The notes beneath the pieces were generated by a model. It worked only from the letters and a program-made list of their open reading frames with translations, searched no databases and had not been told where the DNA came from. A DNA stretch of 42,784 bases. Origin: an uncultured Saccharospirillaceae bacterium. GTDB taxonomy: Bacteria > Bacteroidota > Bacteroidia > Flavobacteriales_D > CAJJDF01. Of this stretch, positions 18,422 to 27,491 are shown one piece after another (position 1 is the first letter of the stretch; each line of letters opens with the position of its first letter). The position numbers were made by a program, and so were the translations under genes. The stretch covers positions 1-42,784 of the forward strand of contig CATLPG010000023.1 of the NCBI GenBank assembly GCA_950054195.1. Direction: 5' to 3'.

Positions 18422-20779
18422 TTACTTATTACAATTCATATCTGGATCGTTACTTAACTCTCTTTGAGCAGCTTCATCAAGTCCAGTAATGTTAAATTCA
18501 ATTCTTCTGTTTACTTTCCATTGTTCTTCATCACAATATTTATAACAGTCTTTAGGACCTTCGTCTCCACAATCAACTTTAGGCTTCGTTTCACCATATC
18601 CTTTTGATGCTATTTTGTATTTGGAAATTCCTTTTGATCTCACATATCTTTCACAAGATTTTGCTCTCTTCTTAGATAATCTAAGATTATATTTTCCATT
18701 ACCTTGACAATCCGTATGAGCTTCAATTCTAATTTTAAGCACAGGGAAATCTTGCATGCACTGAACCAATTTATCTAACTCTACTGCAGCGTCTGGCCGA
18801 ATATCATCACTGTTGTAATCAAAACGAATCTCTTCAATATTACAAAGTTTACGAACATCACCTCTTTCTTTTTGAATTTTTATCATTCCTGATTTAAGCA
18901 ATGTATTTAAATCTATAATACCTGGCTTGGTTATATTATATTTAAAATCAAACTTACTTGATAGGTAACCTATCTTACAAAGCTTTAATGTATAATCTAT
19001 TTCACCTCCTGGACATAAGATGCCGACTAGTGAATCAACAAACTTTCCTGCTCCATCTGTTAAATGGATATACTTTTCTCCTGTAGTGTTATTAACTACA
19101 GTTACACGAACGCCATCTACTGGCTGGTCTGTTTCTGCATCTGTTACAAGACCTAAAAGACCACATTCATACTTCTTTAACCTAACTACATTAGTATCCT
19201 TAGATATAACTGTTTTATCATTTTCTTTAAATGAAAAGATAGTTTGAGGCTCGTATTTATCTTTTTCTACGATTATTTTACATGCTTTTTCAGTTCTTTT
19301 TCTTAACCTAAAGAAGCCTGTACTATCTGCTACAATTTTTTGAATTACTTCTCCTGTTTTATCATCAATTATTTTAATTTCTGCTCCAGGCAAAGGCTCT
19401 CCAGTTTTATCATCAACAACAAATCCATTGATTACAGTTCCAAAAGGGAATAATATTTTAACACTGTATATATCGTCATCACCTATGGCATCCGGTACTT
19501 TTCTGTTAGAGCTAAAAAATCCTTTTTCTTCTAATGGATCAACTACTAAACCAAAATCATCATAATTTGTATTCAGTTCAGCTCCCATATTAAAGAAATC
19601 CCAACCATCACCAGTTGGCTCTGCTCTATACAAATCCAACCCTCCTAAACCAAGGTGTCCATCAGATGCAAAATATAAAATTCCATCTGGCCCTAACTGA
19701 GGAAACATCTCATCTCCAATTGAGTTAAGGTCGCTGACATTCTCTGGTAAGCCCCACTCTCCATTAGGTTTTTTTTCACATTTCCAAATATCTTTTCCTC
19801 CTCTACTCTTATTACCATTTCCACCTCTTGGTTCTTGCATATCTGAAACAAAGTACATTGTATTGCCATCTTCAGTTACCGTTGGGTGTGCTGTAGAATA
19901 GTCATCATTATTGTATTTAAAAGGTTTTAATTCTCCCCATTCTTCTCCTTCTTTTTTTGCTATATATATTTGAAGGTTATTGTGTCTTTTATTGGACAAC
20001 CCTTTTTTCTTGTTAAGGTAGTTACTTCTTGTAAGGTACATAACAGTTCCTTCATTACTGAAAGAAACTGGTCCTTCGTGATATTTAGAACGAACTTCTT
20101 TATTGATAAGCTTTGGTTTTCCTGTAACAGTCCAGTCATCTGACAGTGGTGCTGCCCACACATCTGTAAAGTGCTCTCCATCCCAATTAGACTTTTTGTT
20201 ATAAGCACTCATGTTTTTTCTAGAAGAAATAAATACAAGCATAGCATTACCTGACTTATCTTTCATGTAAACAGGTGAATAGTCTCCATCTTCACTATTT
20301 AGGACTTTTCCCGCGTTTTTAATTGTATACCTACCTTTATTTGCATTTAATTCTTCAACATAGTTCCCTTTACTTTCCAAGTGCTTTTTAGAAAAATCAT
20401 CTTCTTTAGTTTTCTTCTCTGCGTATTTTTCTAACTGTTGTTGAGCTTCCGTATACTTCTCATTAGCTTTCAGCATTTGAGCATAATAGTAGTAATCATC
20501 AGCCATTGCATCATCATTACTTGTTGTTTTTGCATACCAAATTTCGGCATTTTTAGTATCACCAATTAAGCGGTAACATTCTGCAGTTCTCCTCATTTGG
20601 TAGGTAGTTGCTTTTCTCTTTCTGCTTGCTAAATCTTCGTAAAGCTTTACTGCTTTGAAATATGCTAATTCATCATATAATCTATCAGCCACTTTTTGTT
20701 TCATTTGAGAAACTGCTTGAAAAGCAAAAACACTCACAAAAACGGTAAGTAGGGCTTTAACTAAATTCTTTTTAAACAT
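18422..20779 (-). CDS. PorE-like protein: TPR, PD40 propeller, carboxypeptidase-like and OmpA domains
   Basis: Large periplasmic, outer-membrane-associated protein of 785 residues. The domain order matches PorE, the T9SS component that links the machinery to peptidoglycan: signal peptide (MFKKNLVKALLTVFVSVFAFQAVSQ), TPR-like helices (about 30-130), PD40 propeller (about 165-445; HEGPVSFSNEGTVMYLTRS, MFPQLGPDGILYFASDGHLGLGGLDLYRA), two carboxypeptidase-regulatory-like Ig domains (about 450-640; NGFVVDDKTGEPLPGAEI, GLVTDAETDQPVDGVRV), and a C-terminal OmpA domain (RIEAHTDCQGNGKYNLRLSKKRAKSC). It follows a PorP/SprF-like gene by 45 bp; PorE binds PorP in Porphyromonas gingivalis. Whether this is the core PorE or a paralogue is undecided, because porKLMN are not in the window. 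Confidence 0.88.
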   Translation of the reverse strand: MFKKNLVKALLTVFVSVFAFQAVSQMKQKVADRLYDELAYFKAVKLYEDLASRKRKATTYQMRRTAECYRLIGDTKNAEIWYAKTTSNDDAMADDYYYYAQMLKANEKYTEAQQQLEKYAEKKTKEDDFSKKHLESKGNYVEELNANKGRYTIKNAGKVLNSEDGDYSPVYMKDKSGNAMLVFISSRKNMSAYNKKSNWDGEHFTDVWAAPLSDDWTVTGKPKLINKEVRSKYHEGPVSFSNEGTVMYLTRSNYLNKKKGLSNKRHNNLQIYIAKKEGEEWGELKPFKYNNDDYSTAHPTVTEDGNTMYFVSDMQEPRGGNGNKSRGGKDIWKCEKKPNGEWGLPENVSDLNSIGDEMFPQLGPDGILYFASDGHLGLGGLDLYRAEPTGDGWDFFNMGAELNTNYDDFGLVVDPLEEKGFFSSNRKVPDAIGDDDIYSVKILFPFGTVINGFVVDDKTGEPLPGAEIKIIDDKTGEVIQKIVADSTGFFRLRKRTEKACKIIVEKDKYEPQTIFSFKENDKTVISKDTNVVRLKKYECGLLGLVTDAETDQPVDGVRVTVVNNTTGEKYIHLTDGAGKFVDSLVGILCPGGEIDYTLKLCKIGYLSSKFDFKYNITKPGIIDLNTLLKSGMIKIQKERGDVRKLCNIEEIRFDYNSDDIRPDAAVELDKLVQCMQDFPVLKIRIEAHTDCQGNGKYNLRLSKKRAKSCERYVRSKGISKYKIASKGYGETKPKVDCGDEGPKDCYKYCDEEQWKVNRRIEFNITGLDEAAQRELSNDPDMNCNK

Positions 20780-20824
20780 CTTTCTTCTTTTATCTATGTT
20801 GTAAATATTAAAATGGCCTTATTA

Positions 20825-21778
20825 TTAAAATCTTCTTGGAGTTTTAAATCCTTTTCCTAAGAAATCAAGATCATAATTAACCATAATTTCATGTGACCCT
20901 GTGTTGTAAGTTGACAAACTACTTAAGGAGTAATCATACGCATATCCTGCTCTGAATGTTGGAGAAAAGTGGAACATAAGGTTTGCTACGGCTGCAACAA
21001 TTCCTTTATCTGCATCACCTAAACCTCTTAAGCCCGCACCTACCCATAGTTTCTCATAAAAAAGAAAGTTCAAATTTATATCTGTCGATATTGGCGCATT
21101 AAATACAGTTCTTAGGGCTAAGCTAGGCTGAAATTCTATTACACTAGAAAGATCAAACGTATACCCCCCAGTTAAGAAAAAGTGTCTTTTTTCAGTACCA
21201 CTATTTGGAGCAGTTGTTAAAGCATTATCTAATAATTTTGGAGCTGATAAACCAACATAATATTTTGCACCATACCAATATGCACCTGCTCCAAAGTTAG
21301 GTAGTGGTCTATTAGACACATTAATTTGCGATGGATCATTAGGGTCAATAGAGGTTAAATCGCTTAGATTTGCAGAAAACAATCTAACTCCAGCCTTCAA
21401 GCCGAAAGATAACACACTATTATTTAATTTAATTCTGTAAGCACCATCTAAAAACAATGCATTAGTTTGAATTGCATTCTCACCAATTTCATCATAAAAT
21501 GCAGTAAAACCTACTGCAAAAGACTCATTTCTAAAAGGACTGTGAATAGAAAATGTTCCAGTTGTAGGAGCACCATTAATGCCTACCCATTGCTTTCTAC
21601 CTAAGAGCGTAACACTCAACGCATCTCTACTACCTGCCACAGCTGGATTAACAACTAATGGATTAAAATAGTGCATAGTAAAAAGTGGATCTTGTTGAGA
21701 AAAAGAAACATCCTGTAATAAAGATGTCGCCAAACCAACAAATAACAAACTCTTGGATAGTAAGTTATTTAGCTTCAT
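20825..21778 (-). CDS. PorP/SprF-family type IX secretion outer-membrane protein
   Basis: Outer-membrane beta-barrel of 317 residues. The signal peptide (MKLNNLLSKSLLFVGLATSLLQDVSFS) leads into the family N-terminus QQDPLFTMHYFNPLVVNPAVAGSRDALSVTLLGRKQWVGING. Later blocks are also typical: FSIHSPFRNESFAVGFTAFYDEIGENAI, YRIKLNNSVLSFGLKAGVRLFSANLSDL and FSPTFRAGYAYDYSLSSLSTYNTGSHEIMVNYDLDF. It has its own consensus promoter and precedes the PorE-like gene, so the two probably work as a pair in T9SS. It is only distantly similar to the PorP/SprF-like protein at 14738-15787. Confidence 0.92.
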   Translation of the reverse strand: MKLNNLLSKSLLFVGLATSLLQDVSFSQQDPLFTMHYFNPLVVNPAVAGSRDALSVTLLGRKQWVGINGAPTTGTFSIHSPFRNESFAVGFTAFYDEIGENAIQTNALFLDGAYRIKLNNSVLSFGLKAGVRLFSANLSDLTSIDPNDPSQINVSNRPLPNFGAGAYWYGAKYYVGLSAPKLLDNALTTAPNSGTEKRHFFLTGGYTFDLSSVIEFQPSLALRTVFNAPISTDINLNFLFYEKLWVGAGLRGLGDADKGIVAAVANLMFHFSPTFRAGYAYDYSLSSLSTYNTGSHEIMVNYDLDFLGKGFKTPRRF

Positions 21779-21803
21779 AATCAGACCTAATTTAGTAATA
21801 TGG

Positions 21804-21834
21804 CAAATTTAAACTAACTTTATAGCAAAACAAA
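21804..21834 (-). promoter_or_regulatory. Bacteroidota-type promoter of the PorP-PorE-like pair
   Basis: On the minus strand TTTG (21834-21831) is followed by 19 bp and TAAATTTG (21811-21804). Both elements and the spacing equal those of the tRNA-tuf promoter at 9428-9458. Initiation near 21797 would leave a leader of about 19 nt before the ATG at 21778. Confidence 0.78.
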
Positions 21835-22009
21835 ATTTATTTTAATATTTTACACCTTAGTAACCTGTTTAAAATTAATTATTTCTCAAAAACTAATTCA
21901 TGCAATCTTATCAAATGTTAACTACTAAAATTTAATGTTGCACTGATTGATTTAATTAAATTTAAAAGAAGATATAAAAACATCATATTACTCATTTAAA
22001 ATGTATTAG

Positions 22010-22582
22010 ATGATTGAAATAGATAACAAATTAGTTAGTGAAGAGCTGTTTTCGGAAAGGTTTGTTTGTGATTTATCAGCCTGTAAAGGTGAGTGTTGTG
22101 TTGCCGGTGATGCAGGCGCTCCACTTGAAACCAAAGAAATTGATATTATCAGACAGAATCTTAATCAAATCAAACCCTTCATGACAGAAGAAGGTAAAAA
22201 TGAAATATCCTCAAATGATATTTACTATTACGATAAAGACGGTACTCCTGTAACAACTTTAGTTAATGATGCAGCTTGTGCATTTGTATATTTTGAGGGT
22301 GACGTTGCAAAGTGTTCAATTGAAAAAGCTTATCAGGAAGGTAGTATTGACTTTATTAAACCTATTAGCTGTCATTTATATCCTGTAAGAGTTAAAAAAT
22401 TAAAGTTTTATGATGCACTTAATTATGATCGTTGGGATATTTGCAAACCTGCTTGTGAGTGTGGAAGTGAATTAAATGTTCCCATCTATCGTTTTCTGAA
22501 AGGTCCTTTAATTAGAGCTTATGGAGAAGACTTTTTTAAAAAACTAGAAATTGTAGATAAAGAATATATAGGCAAAACATAA
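22010..22582 (+). CDS. DUF3109 family cysteine-rich protein
   Basis: Conserved Bacteroidota protein of 190 residues with no signal peptide, so probably cytoplasmic. It has a clustered cysteine pattern near the N-terminus (C20, C25, C29, C30 in FVCDLSACKGECC), further cysteines in NDAACAFVYF, AKCSIE and ISCHLYPVR, and a C-terminal cluster (WDICKPACECGSEL). The spacing recalls YkgJ-type zinc/iron-cluster proteins, so metal binding is likely; the biochemical function is not known to me. It is a single-gene unit with a strong terminator 42 bp after its stop. Confidence 0.85.
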   Translation: MIEIDNKLVSEELFSERFVCDLSACKGECCVAGDAGAPLETKEIDIIRQNLNQIKPFMTEEGKNEISSNDIYYYDKDGTPVTTLVNDAACAFVYFEGDVAKCSIEKAYQEGSIDFIKPISCHLYPVRVKKLKFYDALNYDRWDICKPACECGSELNVPIYRFLKGPLIRAYGEDFFKKLEIVDKEYIGKT

Positions 22583-22623
22583 TTTATCACCTGCCTATTG
22601 CCATGTGTAACACACAGAAAATG

Positions 22624-22653
22624 AAAAAGACCATCAAATAGGATGGTCTTTTT
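22624..22653. terminator. Bidirectional terminator between convergent genes
   Basis: Perfect 12-bp arms AAAAAGACCATC (22624-22635) and GATGGTCTTTTT (22642-22653) around a 6-nt loop. The A-run and T-run at the two ends give a terminator in both directions. It serves the DUF3109 gene on the plus strand and the PUR-family gene on the minus strand. Confidence 0.9.
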
Positions 22654-22677
22654 GTTAAAATTAAATTCAAGTGAAAA

Positions 22678-22998
22678 CTATAAGTCTTCAAAAGCTACGT
22701 TTGTAGAGTAACTGTCTTCGTTTTCTTCTGTTTTATAGTTTCCTGTTGCTTTAAGTTCATCGATTTTAGCTAGAGCTTCTTCGAATCCTTCTTGAAATTT
22801 TTCAAAATCTTCTTTGTATAAGAATACTTTGTGTTTTTCAAAATAAAAATCCCCACTATCGTTGTACTTCTTTTTACTTTCGGTAATTGTTAAATACAAA
22901 TCATTTCCTCTTGTAGATTTAACATCAAAAAAATACGTCCTCTTTCCAGCTCTAACTGCTTTAGAAAAGATTTCATCTCTATTCAATACATCTTCCAT
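22678..22998 (-). CDS. PUR-family DNA/RNA-binding protein (DUF3276)
   Basis: Small single-domain protein of 106 residues. The sequence RDEIFSKAVRAGKRTYFFDVKSTRGNDLYLTITESKK followed by FYFEKHKVFLYKEDFEKFQEGFEEAL is the bacterial PUR-alpha-like fold annotated as DUF3276 in Bacteroidota. Borrelia PUR proteins bind DNA and RNA, so a nucleic-acid-binding role is likely here; the target is unknown. It is convergent with the DUF3109 gene, shares the bidirectional terminator, and has a candidate -7 element 28 bp upstream of its ATG. Confidence 0.88.
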   Translation of the reverse strand: MEDVLNRDEIFSKAVRAGKRTYFFDVKSTRGNDLYLTITESKKKYNDSGDFYFEKHKVFLYKEDFEKFQEGFEEALAKIDELKATGNYKTEENEDSYSTNVAFEDL

Positions 22999-23025
22999 TC
23001 AATTATCTTTTTTAAATTTCTATTA

Positions 23026-23033
23026 CAAATTTA
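23026..23033 (-). promoter_or_regulatory. Candidate -7 element for the PUR-family gene
   Basis: TAAATTTG on the minus strand, identical to the -7 boxes of the two consensus promoters at 9428 and 21804 and similarly close to its start codon. A TTTG at the ideal 19-bp spacing is absent; the nearest lies at 15 bp. This may be a weaker or regulated promoter. Confidence 0.5.
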
Positions 23034-23242
23034 ACAAATAAAAAATCACAAAATCAATTTTGGGGTTTGGTTATGAACAATTTATAAACAACTCTACAGA
23101 TAAACATAATGAATAGTTTGTATTTATAATTATCTAACAAAGTCAATAATTATATTATTAATTGATTGAATTTTAGCTTATTTTGAATTAATTCTTTCTG
23201 AACTCGTTTAAAGTATTACGAGATAGTTGTATTTTAGTTGAA

Positions 23243-23992
23243 ATGCTCGCATTTATAAAAAAACATAAGTATGGAATATTAGGAACATTCGTTTTCCATT
23301 TGCTTATTCTTGCTTTTTTTTCTTTAAAAAAGGTTGAATTACCAGTCTTCAAGAAAAAATCTCCTGTTTTGTTGACTCTTGATTTTTCAGAAGAGACAGA
23401 AGAAAAGAATGAAGAGTCTGAAAACCTTGAAGAAGAAATTAGAGATGAAGAACTCACCGAAGAATCAATTAATGAAAAGATTCAAAACCTGATGCGAGAC
23501 GCTAATGATAAGCGTAAAAAATCAAATAAAAATTTCACAGAGCAGGAAATTGAAGAACAATTAGAGAAAAAATATCAAGAGTTAGAGCAGCAAATTATTG
23601 AGAATCGACAAAAGCAAGGTAAACGCTTTGATCCTTCTAAATATCAATCTACTATTAATAAAAATGATAATCAAACTGAGTCTTCTTCGCAAAGCAACGA
23701 AACTCAAGCATCAGGAAGAGTTGCTACTGAATGCAACATACCTAATAGACGATGTTCTGTTAAAACTCCAACTTACAGGTGTCCTGGTAGTGGTTTAGTT
23801 TATATTGACATCAAAATAAATCAGAAAGGAGAAGTTACTAATGCAAAAATCAATGAAAGTAAAAGTACTACGTCAAGTGCATGTATAGTTAACGAAGCAT
23901 TAAAATACGCGGAGAGATTAAGGGCTAATCAAGATTTTAACGCTCCCAAATCTCAAAATGGTTATGTGTCTTTCCATTTTATAGAACAATAA
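23243..23992 (+). CDS. TonB-like energy transducer
   Basis: Predicted inner-membrane protein spanning the periplasm, 249 residues. One N-terminal transmembrane helix (residues about 11-30, [18 protein letters not shown]) is followed by a strongly charged, Glu/Lys-rich stretch that is probably coiled coil (about 45-130), then a C-terminal domain (about 165-249) with the TonB-type pattern [23 protein letters not shown] and a final strand YVSFHFIEQ. No ExbB or ExbD gene is adjacent. It heads a run with a LolD-like ATPase only 2 bp downstream. Its charged linker replaces the proline-rich linker of classical TonB, so a different partner is possible. Confidence 0.75.
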   Translation: MLAFIKKHKYGILGTFVFHLLILAFFSLKKVELPVFKKKSPVLLTLDFSEETEEKNEESENLEEEIRDEELTEESINEKIQNLMRDANDKRKKSNKNFTEQEIEEQLEKKYQELEQQIIENRQKQGKRFDPSKYQSTINKNDNQTESSSQSNETQASGRVATECNIPNRRCSVKTPTYRCPGSGLVYIDIKINQKGEVTNAKINESKSTTSSACIVNEALKYAERLRANQDFNAPKSQNGYVSFHFIEQ

Positions 23993-23994
23993 AT

Positions 23995-24663
23995 ATGATA
24001 GAAGTAAAAAATGTATATAAATCATATGATGAATTAGCTGTATTAAAAGGAGTTAATTTATCAATCAAAGAAGGTGAAATTGTAAGTATAGTTGGTGCTT
24101 CTGGTGCTGGAAAAACTACTTTGCTCCAGCTTTTAGGAACTCTAGACAAACCTGATGATGGCACAATTATTTACAATGAAGCTAACATTTCTAATTTATC
24201 CAAAAAGCAATTAGCTGCTTTTAGAAATCAATCTATTGGTTTTGTTTTTCAGTTCCATCAGTTGCTCCCTGAGTTTACTGCACATGAAAATGTTTGTATT
24301 CCCGGATATTTAAGCAAAACACCTAAAAAAGATATTGAGGAACGAGCCAAAGAATTACTCACTTTACTAGGTTTGGGCGATAGAATGGATCATAAGCCTG
24401 CACAATTATCAGGAGGAGAACAGCAACGAGTAGCTGTAGCGCGTGCATTAATTAATAAACCAAAAATTATTTTAGCTGATGAACCTTCAGGCAACCTTGA
24501 TTCTCAAAACGCTGAAGAACTCCATCAACTTTTTTTTAAACTGCGTAATGAAATGAACCAAACATTCGTTATAGTTACTCATAATAGGGAATTAGCTAAT
24601 ATGAGTGATCGAAAACTGGAAATGAAAGATGGTATTATCATAAATGAATCATCTATTAATTAA
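23995..24663 (+). CDS. ABC transporter ATP-binding protein, LolD/MacB type
   Basis: ATPase subunit of 222 residues. All nucleotide-binding motifs are intact: Walker [10 protein letters not shown] (34-42), Q-loop Q86, signature LSGGEQQR (138-145), Walker [12 protein letters not shown] (159-169) and H-loop H196. The sequence resembles LolD, which powers extraction of lipoproteins from the inner membrane, but the permease gene is not adjacent, which is common in Bacteroidota. It starts 2 bp after the TonB-like gene, and its stop touches the next gene. Confidence 0.9.
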   Translation: MIEVKNVYKSYDELAVLKGVNLSIKEGEIVSIVGASGAGKTTLLQLLGTLDKPDDGTIIYNEANISNLSKKQLAAFRNQSIGFVFQFHQLLPEFTAHENVCIPGYLSKTPKKDIEERAKELLTLLGLGDRMDHKPAQLSGGEQQRVAVARALINKPKIILADEPSGNLDSQNAEELHQLFFKLRNEMNQTFVIVTHNRELANMSDRKLEMKDGIIINESSIN

Positions 24664-24664
24664 A

Positions 24665-25603
24665 ATGAAAGTTTGTTTAATTGATAAAATACATCCATCA
24701 TTAACAGATACCTTCAAAAGTAAAGGTTGGACTGTTGATGATATCCATCATTATTCGGATGATTTTGTCATAAAACAAATAAAAGAGTACGATGGCATCA
24801 TCATAAGAAGCAGGCTTAAACTAACTGCTAGTATTTTAGCAAACTATCCTAACCTTAAATTCATAGGCAGACCAGGAGCTGGCTTAGAAAATATAGATTT
24901 ATCCTATTGTGAAACGAATAATATCAACGTGTTTCGATCACCAGAAGGCAATAGGGACGCTGTAGCAGAACATGCTATAGGTTCTTTAATTTCTTTGCTT
25001 CGTTATATTCCAAAAGCTAATAACGAAGTTAAATCAGGAACATGGAATAGATTAAGTAATCGAGGCGAGGAAATTATGAATAAAACCATTGGAATTATTG
25101 GTTATGGCTATATGGGAGAAGCTTTTGCTAAGCGTTTAAGTTCTTTTGGAGCAACTGTAATCGCTTATGATAAGTATAAGTCTGATTTTTCTGATAGCTA
25201 TGTTAAAAAAGTTAGTTTAGCCGAATTACAAGCTACTGCTGATATCATTTCTTTACACACACCATTGACTCAAGAGACTAAAGGCTTAGTTAATGACAGC
25301 TTTATAAAGTCCTGCTCAAAAGATTTCTGGCTTCTTAATACAGCTAGAGGTCAATCTGTTGTATTATCAGATTTGGTTCAACATTTAAAAACAGGCAAAA
25401 TTAAAGGAGCTTCCTTAGATGTGCTTGAAATTGAAAAAACTTCCTTTGAAGACGTTCTTATTAACCAACAGTCTGAAGCTGTAAACTTTTTATCACAAGC
25501 AGATAATGTAATTTTAACTCCTCATGTAGCTGGATGGACACATCAATCAAATGAAAAAATGGCTCGTTTTTTAGCCGAAAAAATAATAGCATTTTATGAA
25601 TAG
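24665..25603 (+). CDS. D-2-hydroxyacid dehydrogenase (NAD-dependent)
   Basis: Member of the D-isomer-specific 2-hydroxyacid dehydrogenase family (phosphoglycerate/hydroxypyruvate/lactate-type enzymes). The chosen ATG at 24665 gives 312 residues starting MKVCLIDKIH. An ATG 21 bp upstream is possible but would overlap the ATPase gene and add a non-family extension. The NAD-binding motif is GIIGYGYMGEAF (143-154), and the catalytic triad is complete: R228 (NTARGQ), E257 (LDVLEIE) and H287 (LTPHVAG). The N-terminal substrate domain has GRPGAGLENID. The substrate cannot be read from sequence; 3-phosphoglycerate is one candidate, as no ACT domain is needed in this family. It overlaps idi by 8 bp. 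Confidence 0.88.
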   Translation: MKVCLIDKIHPSLTDTFKSKGWTVDDIHHYSDDFVIKQIKEYDGIIIRSRLKLTASILANYPNLKFIGRPGAGLENIDLSYCETNNINVFRSPEGNRDAVAEHAIGSLISLLRYIPKANNEVKSGTWNRLSNRGEEIMNKTIGIIGYGYMGEAFAKRLSSFGATVIAYDKYKSDFSDSYVKKVSLAELQATADIISLHTPLTQETKGLVNDSFIKSCSKDFWLLNTARGQSVVLSDLVQHLKTGKIKGASLDVLEIEKTSFEDVLINQQSEAVNFLSQADNVILTPHVAGWTHQSNEKMARFLAEKIIAFYE

Positions 25604-26099
25604 AGATCTTGTTATTCTTGTTGATGAACTCGATAATGAAGTAGGAACAGAAGAAAAGCTAAAAGCCCATGAAGAGGGTAAACTTCACCGAGCAGTTTCA
25701 GCATTTGTATTTAATGCAACTGGTGATATGCTAATACAAAAAAGAGCCTCCACTAAATATCATTCTCCTGGGTTATGGTCTAATGCAGCATGTACACACC
25801 CTCAACCTAATGAAGAAAACAAGCTAGCTGCCGAACGTAGATTAATGGAGGAAATGGGGTTTACCACTCCCCTCACCTTTCATTCAACACTACTATACAA
25901 GGCTCCGTTTGATAATGGTTTAACAGAACATGAATATGATCATATTTTTACTGGAACTTATGAAGGAGAAATTTTACCTACACCAGAGGAAGTAGGTGAT
26001 TTCCGCTACATTTCAATCGAAAATCTAAAAAAAGAAGTACGAGAACACCCTCAAAACTTCACTGAATGGTTTAAAATTTTAATAAATCAAAGGTTTTAA
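25596..26099 (+). CDS. idi: Isopentenyl-diphosphate delta-isomerase, type I
   Basis: Nudix-fold enzyme that interconverts isopentenyl and dimethylallyl diphosphate for isoprenoid synthesis in the cytoplasm. The 167 residues contain every key residue of the E. coli type I enzyme: the catalytic cysteine C66 and metal ligand H68 (NAACTHP), H25 and H31, and the acidic pair E111/E113 (TEHEYDHIFTG). The nudix-like helix is LAAERRLMEEMGF. It is the last gene of the tonB-like run, starts inside the end of the dehydrogenase gene, and is followed by a 141-bp gap. Confidence 0.95.
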   Translation: MNRDLVILVDELDNEVGTEEKLKAHEEGKLHRAVSAFVFNATGDMLIQKRASTKYHSPGLWSNAACTHPQPNEENKLAAERRLMEEMGFTTPLTFHSTLLYKAPFDNGLTEHEYDHIFTGTYEGEILPTPEEVGDFRYISIENLKKEVREHPQNFTEWFKILINQRF

Positions 26100-26240
26100 T
26101 ATTAATAACAACAATAAAACTCGATCACTATCAATCACTTGTCCATATAGCATACGAAGAAAATAGTGGTTATGACATCAATCATAGTTTCTAATTCTAA
26201 TTAGTCAAATATTTGTAACAACAAATAAATTACACTCATT

Positions 26241-27491
26241 ATGAAACTGAACTATTTATTCAACTGTTTTATTACAGCGATAGGTTTTTCTTCTATTTTA
26301 GCTCAACCTATTACTGATTCTATAGAATTAAATCCTAATTATACAGAACAAGTGTTTTATCAATTATTTGATGGAAGTAAAGTTTCTGGAAATAATACAG
26401 AATGGGACATCCAAGGTTTTACTAGTTTATTTGCTTCTTCATTTAGAATTAATGGAGGTAATGGTGTTGCACTTTACGATCCTGTTAATAGTGACACAGC
26501 AGATTTCACTACCTCAACATTAGACACAACTGGTATGGTTTTGTTACATGATAGTAATAGTAGATGGCAAGATGATGCTTTTCAAAGTACTGCTACGGGA
26601 CATCCAAATTATGGCTGGGGAGAATATAAAGGACTAGGACTTCTTATTGGAGTTAAAACGTTTGCTATAAAATTATCTTCTGGTGTAGTAAAAAAAATTA
26701 TTATCAGAAGAATGGATCCTAGTGGACCCATGACTTTCGAAATTGCTGATTTAGATGGATCAAATTACCAACAAATTATCGTTGACCGTGTTGATTACGA
26801 AACAAAGTATCATTATTATTTAGATATAGAGAACGATACCGTTTATGATGTAGAAGCATTAAAAAATGAGTGGGATATTGTTTTTAGGAAATATGAAGAA
26901 GAAATTGCACCAGGTGTTTATTACCCAGTCGTTGGTGGACTCTTGAATTATGGTGTTAGCGTTGCTCAAGTTAACAATGTAGATGTTATGGATGCTCAAA
27001 CAACTTGGACAAGTTATACTTTTGAGCAAACATTAAACACAATTGGACATGATTGGAAAACCTTTAACAATCAAACATTCTCTTGGGAACTAGAAGATAG
27101 CTTATCTTACTTTGTACAAGATGTAAATGAAGATATTTACCAATTGGTTTTTACTTCTTTTGAAGGGTCTTCAACTGGTAAATTTCATTTATGGAAGCAG
27201 CAAGTTGGTACAGCTTCTATTGATGAAACAACTGAGGAAGTACAAGTAACAATTTATCCTAACCCAACTACTGATAATCTTAATATTACATTCAATCAAA
27301 ATAACCAAACTGGTGTTAATGTTTCAATTTACAGTACGAATGGACAGTTAGTTAAATCATACACTAAGCAGGCTGTTAAAGGTTTACAGAATTTACAAAT
27401 AGACGTTAATGGGTGGAATAAAGGTATGTACATACTAAACATCACCTCAGATAATCAATTGATTTCTACAAAAACTTTTATCAAACAATAA
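26241..27491 (+). CDS. HmuY-like secreted protein with T9SS type A C-terminal domain
   Basis: Predicted surface or secreted ligand-binding protein of 416 residues with a signal peptide (MKLNYLFNCFITAIGFSSILAQ). The body resembles HmuY, the heme-capturing protein of Porphyromonas: an opening strand (QVFYQLFDGSKVSGNNTEWDIQGFT), a central NEWDIVFRKYEEE, then IGHDWKTFN and SYFVQDVNEDIYQLVFTSFEG. The last 80 residues form a type A sorting domain (VTIYPNPTTDNLNITF, VSIYSTNGQLVKS, GWNKGMYILNITSDNQLISTKTFIKQ). The product of the third gene of this cluster shares the same body blocks. Heme binding is inferred from the family and context; the ligand is not proven. Confidence 0.78.
   Translation: MKLNYLFNCFITAIGFSSILAQPITDSIELNPNYTEQVFYQLFDGSKVSGNNTEWDIQGFTSLFASSFRINGGNGVALYDPVNSDTADFTTSTLDTTGMVLLHDSNSRWQDDAFQSTATGHPNYGWGEYKGLGLLIGVKTFAIKLSSGVVKKIIIRRMDPSGPMTFEIADLDGSNYQQIIVDRVDYETKYHYYLDIENDTVYDVEALKNEWDIVFRKYEEEIAPGVYYPVVGGLLNYGVSVAQVNNVDVMDAQTTWTSYTFEQTLNTIGHDWKTFNNQTFSWELEDSLSYFVQDVNEDIYQLVFTSFEGSSTGKFHLWKQQVGTASIDETTEEVQVTIYPNPTTDNLNITFNQNNQTGVNVSIYSTNGQLVKSYTKQAVKGLQNLQIDVNGWNKGMYILNITSDNQLISTKTFIKQ

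Noticed and set aside
26206-26215. Palindrome CAAATATTTG upstream of the HmuY-receptor operon as an iron-responsive operator
   Set aside because: Ten bases of AT-rich palindrome are expected often in this genome, the sequence does not match a Fur box, and there is no second copy.
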